From an uncultured Clostridia bacterium (GTDB taxonomy: Bacteria; Bacillota; Clostridia; TANB77; CAG-508), in NCBI GenBank assembly GCA_944390305.1, contig CALXPX010000130.1, positions 1 through 8,272 of the forward strand: a stretch of DNA of 8,272 nucleotides, in the 5' to 3' direction. The notes under the pieces are model-generated. The model was given only the letters and a program-made list of their open reading frames with translations, made no database searches and had not been told where the DNA came from. Within the stretch, counting starts at the first letter, position 1; each line of letters begins with the position of its first letter. The position numbers and the translations under genes are program-made. Positions 6,404 through 8,272 of the stretch are shown in pieces.

Positions 6404-6748
6404 TTATAAAACGTCTTTTATACTATTTCCTATAATTTTATTTATATCTACCATTAATTGATTGAAAGCTATTTCATAATCAAAATAAGCCTTAATATCT
6501 TTGTTTTCAATTAATACATTATACATTTTAGCTAGTTTTTCTTTTTTCTTTTCTTCATCTATTGGCTCATTTTTTTGTTTTTGTATTTCCATTAATTGTA
6601 TTTCTTTTTTTAATTCTTCAAATTCTATAATCATTTGCCTTTTTTCAGCATTTGCCATTAATTCATCTTTTGCTCTTTTTAGGTCTTTATATTGTTTTGA
6701 ATTTCTTATTTCTTCTGCTAGTCTGTTTGCTGAATCATAGATTTCCAT
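6404..6748 (-). CDS. YlbF/YmcA (RicA/RicF) family protein
   Basis: This 114-residue, all-helical, highly charged cytoplasmic protein is of the Com_YlbF family. In Bacillus subtilis, family members RicA (YmcA) and RicF (YlbF) form a complex with RicT that directs RNase Y in mRNA processing and affects competence, sporulation and biofilm formation. The pattern seen is an N-terminal ANRLAEEIRNS-QYKDLKRAKDEL helix, the MANAEKRQMIIEFEELK segment, a Lys/Glu-rich central helix (about 55-72), and a C-terminal DYEIAFNQLMVDINKIIG block. This matches the family shape. It lacks the longer C-terminal tail of RicF, and the specific subfamily cannot be assigned. The ribosome site is weak: GAAAGG at 6766-6761, 12 bases from the ATG. 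No nearer in-frame ATG exists until residue 31. It begins 29 bases after the glycosyltransferase stop, so translation may depend on readthrough transcription. Confidence 0.82.
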   Translation of the reverse strand: MEIYDSANRLAEEIRNSKQYKDLKRAKDELMANAEKRQMIIEFEELKKEIQLMEIQKQKNEPIDEEKKKEKLAKMYNVLIENKDIKAYFDYEIAFNQLMVDINKIIGNSIKDVL

Positions 6749-6777
6749 ATATATATTTTACCTTTCTTTTTTTAATA

Positions 6778-8070
6778 TTATGCATATGCACTTCTTTTTC
6801 TGAAAGTTAATAGATTTGATAATTCTTTGCTTGGATTTTGAGATCTTTTTGCTTTTTCTGCTTTTTCTTGAGCAATTTTTTCTGCTTGTCTTTGTGCTTC
6901 TGTTTGACAAATTGCTTGTTCATAAACATAGTGTGTATCTTGTGCTATTTTGTTCCAATTATATAATTCCTTTACTTTTTTTACAGCATTTTTAGATACT
7001 GCACTTCCTAGTTTTGCATCAAATAGCAAAGCTAATACTGAATCTGCTATTGAATTTGAATTTCCTGCATAACTTTTCATTCCATCTACGCCATGCTCAA
7101 CTATTTCATTTAGTCCACCAACATCTGATACTACTGTTGGAACTCCTGCAAGCATTGCTTCTAGAGCAACTATTCCAAATGGTTCATATGTACTTGGGAA
7201 AACAGCTATATCTGCACATTTATACATTTTTTGAACCTTTTTAGAATCACAATATCCTGCAAAGTACACTTTATTTTCTATTCCTAAATTTTTAGTTTCT
7301 TGTCTTAATTCATCCATCATTCCGCCTTTGCCGCATATTACTAATTTAGCATCATGATAATTATTTAATATTTTTGGCATTGCGCCTATTAAATTTTGAA
7401 TTCCTTTTTCATAGACAAGTCTTCCTACATATAATATAATTTTCTCATTATCCATAGCAAATTGTCTTCTGAAATCATAGTCTCTCTCTATTCCAGTAAA
7501 GTTATTTAAATTAATTCCATTTGGTATTACATTTATTTTTTCAAAAGGAAGTCCAAATATTCTTTGAAGTTCACATTTCATATAATTGCTATTTACAATT
7601 ACTTCTGTAGATTCATATGTAAGTAGCCATTCTGTATCATTTATATATCTTTGAGTTTCATCATGTATTCCACTATTTCTTCCATTTTCTGTTGCATGAA
7701 TAGTTGCTACTATTGGAATATTATGTGATTCTTTAAGTGATTTTGCAGCATATGTTACAAGCCAATCATGAGCATGTATAACATCAAATTTTCCTTCTTT
7801 AGCTATAAGCTCATTTGCTTTTGCAAGCATATTAAAATTTAATTGCATAATCCAATCAATAAAGTTATTTGGATTTATCATATAGTTATCTACTCTATAT
7901 ACTTTTACACCTTTATCGTCTTCAAAATATGGGGCATTTCCGTCCTTATATGTTACAACTGTAACTTCATGTCCGTCTTTTATCATTCTATGTGATAAAT
8001 CATGTACAACTCTTGCTATTCCTCCTACAATTCTTGGTGGATATTCCCACGTTAGCATTAAAATTTTCAT
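6778..8070 (-). CDS. GT-B glycosyltransferase, family 4 type
   Basis: This 430-residue cytoplasmic GT-B-fold retaining glycosyltransferase is of the GT4 (glycosyltransferase group 1) type. The N-terminal domain opens MKILMLTWEYPPRIVGG, with the glycine-rich acceptor loop at 15-17 and HAHDW at 99-103. The nucleotide-sugar domain has YVGRLVYEKG (214-223; R217 and K222 are the expected phosphate contacts) and the E-x7-E motif in YEPFGIVALEAM (E296, E304), followed by DVGGLNEIVEHG. The WEYPPRIVGG opening is shared with glycogen-synthase-like and sucrose-synthase-like enzymes of this group, so an alpha-glucan or cell-surface glycan product is possible; the acceptor cannot be read from sequence. 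Residues 388-412 form an unusual Gln/Glu/Lys/Ala-rich tail, probably helical. AGAGGAGGGG (8090-8081) precedes the ATG by 10 bases. It is the first gene of the minus-strand run and follows a good promoter. Confidence 0.88.
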   Translation of the reverse strand: MKILMLTWEYPPRIVGGIARVVHDLSHRMIKDGHEVTVVTYKDGNAPYFEDDKGVKVYRVDNYMINPNNFIDWIMQLNFNMLAKANELIAKEGKFDVIHAHDWLVTYAAKSLKESHNIPIVATIHATENGRNSGIHDETQRYINDTEWLLTYESTEVIVNSNYMKCELQRIFGLPFEKINVIPNGINLNNFTGIERDYDFRRQFAMDNEKIILYVGRLVYEKGIQNLIGAMPKILNNYHDAKLVICGKGGMMDELRQETKNLGIENKVYFAGYCDSKKVQKMYKCADIAVFPSTYEPFGIVALEAMLAGVPTVVSDVGGLNEIVEHGVDGMKSYAGNSNSIADSVLALLFDAKLGSAVSKNAVKKVKELYNWNKIAQDTHYVYEQAICQTEAQRQAEKIAQEKAEKAKRSQNPSKELSNLLTFRKRSAYA

Positions 8071-8119
8071 ATTTTTTATGCCCCTCCTCTAATTTTCTTT
8101 AGTTTTTGATACTAGAGAT

Positions 8120-8148
8120 ATTGTATACAAATTTTCTACAAATGTAAA
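8120..8148 (-). promoter_or_regulatory. candidate promoter of the glycosyltransferase operon
   Basis: The minus strand has TTTACA (8148-8143), exactly 17 bases, then TACAAT (8125-8120); each box matches 5 of 6 consensus bases. Initiation near 8113 gives a leader of about 43 bases with the ribosome site at 8090-8081. The perfect 10-bp palindrome TTGTATACAA (8121-8130) covers most of the -10 box and could be an operator. A/T tracts upstream (8149-8188) could act as an UP-type element. Confidence 0.6.
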
Positions 8149-8188
8149 TAAAAAAAGACAAATTTTTTATATTTTTTTCTTTTTTCTA

Positions 8189-8233
8189 TTGATTAAAAAT
8201 TTTCTTTGTTATATTATATTATGAGTATATTAT
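8189..8233 (+). promoter_or_regulatory. candidate promoter(s) of the right-edge gene
   Basis: Two overlapping sigma-A-like arrangements are visible. TTGATT (8189-8194) is 17 bases from TATTAT (8212-8217), and TTGTTA (8206-8211) is 16 bases from TATTAT (8228-8233). The second gives a leader of about 16 bases before the start at 8256. The sequence is so AT-rich that I cannot choose between them. Confidence 0.45.
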
Positions 8234-8255
8234 ACTTTAACTAAGGAGGAGAAAA

Positions 8256-8272
8256 ATGCCAAGAAAAGCAAA
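8256..8272 (+). CDS. start of an unidentified gene, truncated by the window edge
   Basis: A perfect AAGGAGGA ribosome site (8243-8250) lies 5 bases before an ATG, and the frame reads Met-Pro-Arg-Lys-Ala up to the edge. Promoter-like boxes lie upstream, and the gene is divergent from the glycosyltransferase. Five residues are not enough to assign a family; the basic start alone does not justify calling it a ribosomal or DNA-binding protein. Confidence 0.65.

Noticed and set aside
6501..6740. Plus-strand hydrophobic frame opposite the YlbF-family gene
   Set aside because: The Phe/Ser-rich content is what results from reading Lys/Glu-rich coding sequence backwards. There is no translation signal.

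Overview
The window reads as chromosomal DNA from a low-GC Gram-positive anaerobe, most likely a member of the Clostridia. The base composition is strongly AT-rich, Shine-Dalgarno sites are strong AAGGAGG-type, promoters are sigma-A-like, and the gene content fits (YlbF/RicA-family protein, Clostridia-style pilin-like peptide, FucO-like iron alcohol dehydrogenase). Species cannot be named from the sequence alone. Nothing looks like phage or an insertion sequence.

Layout. The left edge holds the 5' part of a minus-strand FIST-domain sensor gene (1-557). A divergent promoter region (558-781) separates it from asnS on the plus strand (782-2173), the only complete plus-strand gene. asnS ends in a strong hairpin usable from both sides (2181-2218). 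Facing it is a minus-strand AAA_14/DUF4143 ATPase with a nuclease-like C-terminus (2225-3562). Its promoter region carries three exact copies of a 12-bp motif at a strict 32-bp period (3588-3663). Upstream of that is a minus-strand run in the order glycosyltransferase (6778-8070), YlbF-family protein (6404-6748), pilin-like membrane peptide (6165-6380), second FIST protein (4986-6149) and FucO-like alcohol dehydrogenase (3760-4917). Gaps in this run are 15 to 68 bases. At the right edge a new plus-strand gene starts at 8256, divergent from the glycosyltransferase.

How the genes may work together. The first four genes of the minus-strand run are spaced like one operon read from a promoter near 8120-8148. 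The alcohol dehydrogenase may be read through from it or use its own promoter inside a palindrome at 4946-4972. The two FIST proteins are close paralogs, about two thirds identical over the region both show, and sit about 4.4 kb apart in the same orientation. One has its own promoter and the other is embedded in the operon. The element that best deserves a second look is the ATPase gene with its phased upstream repeats. One repeat copy lies between the -35 and -10 boxes and touches the -10. This suggests a dedicated, possibly autoregulatory, DNA-recognition system.
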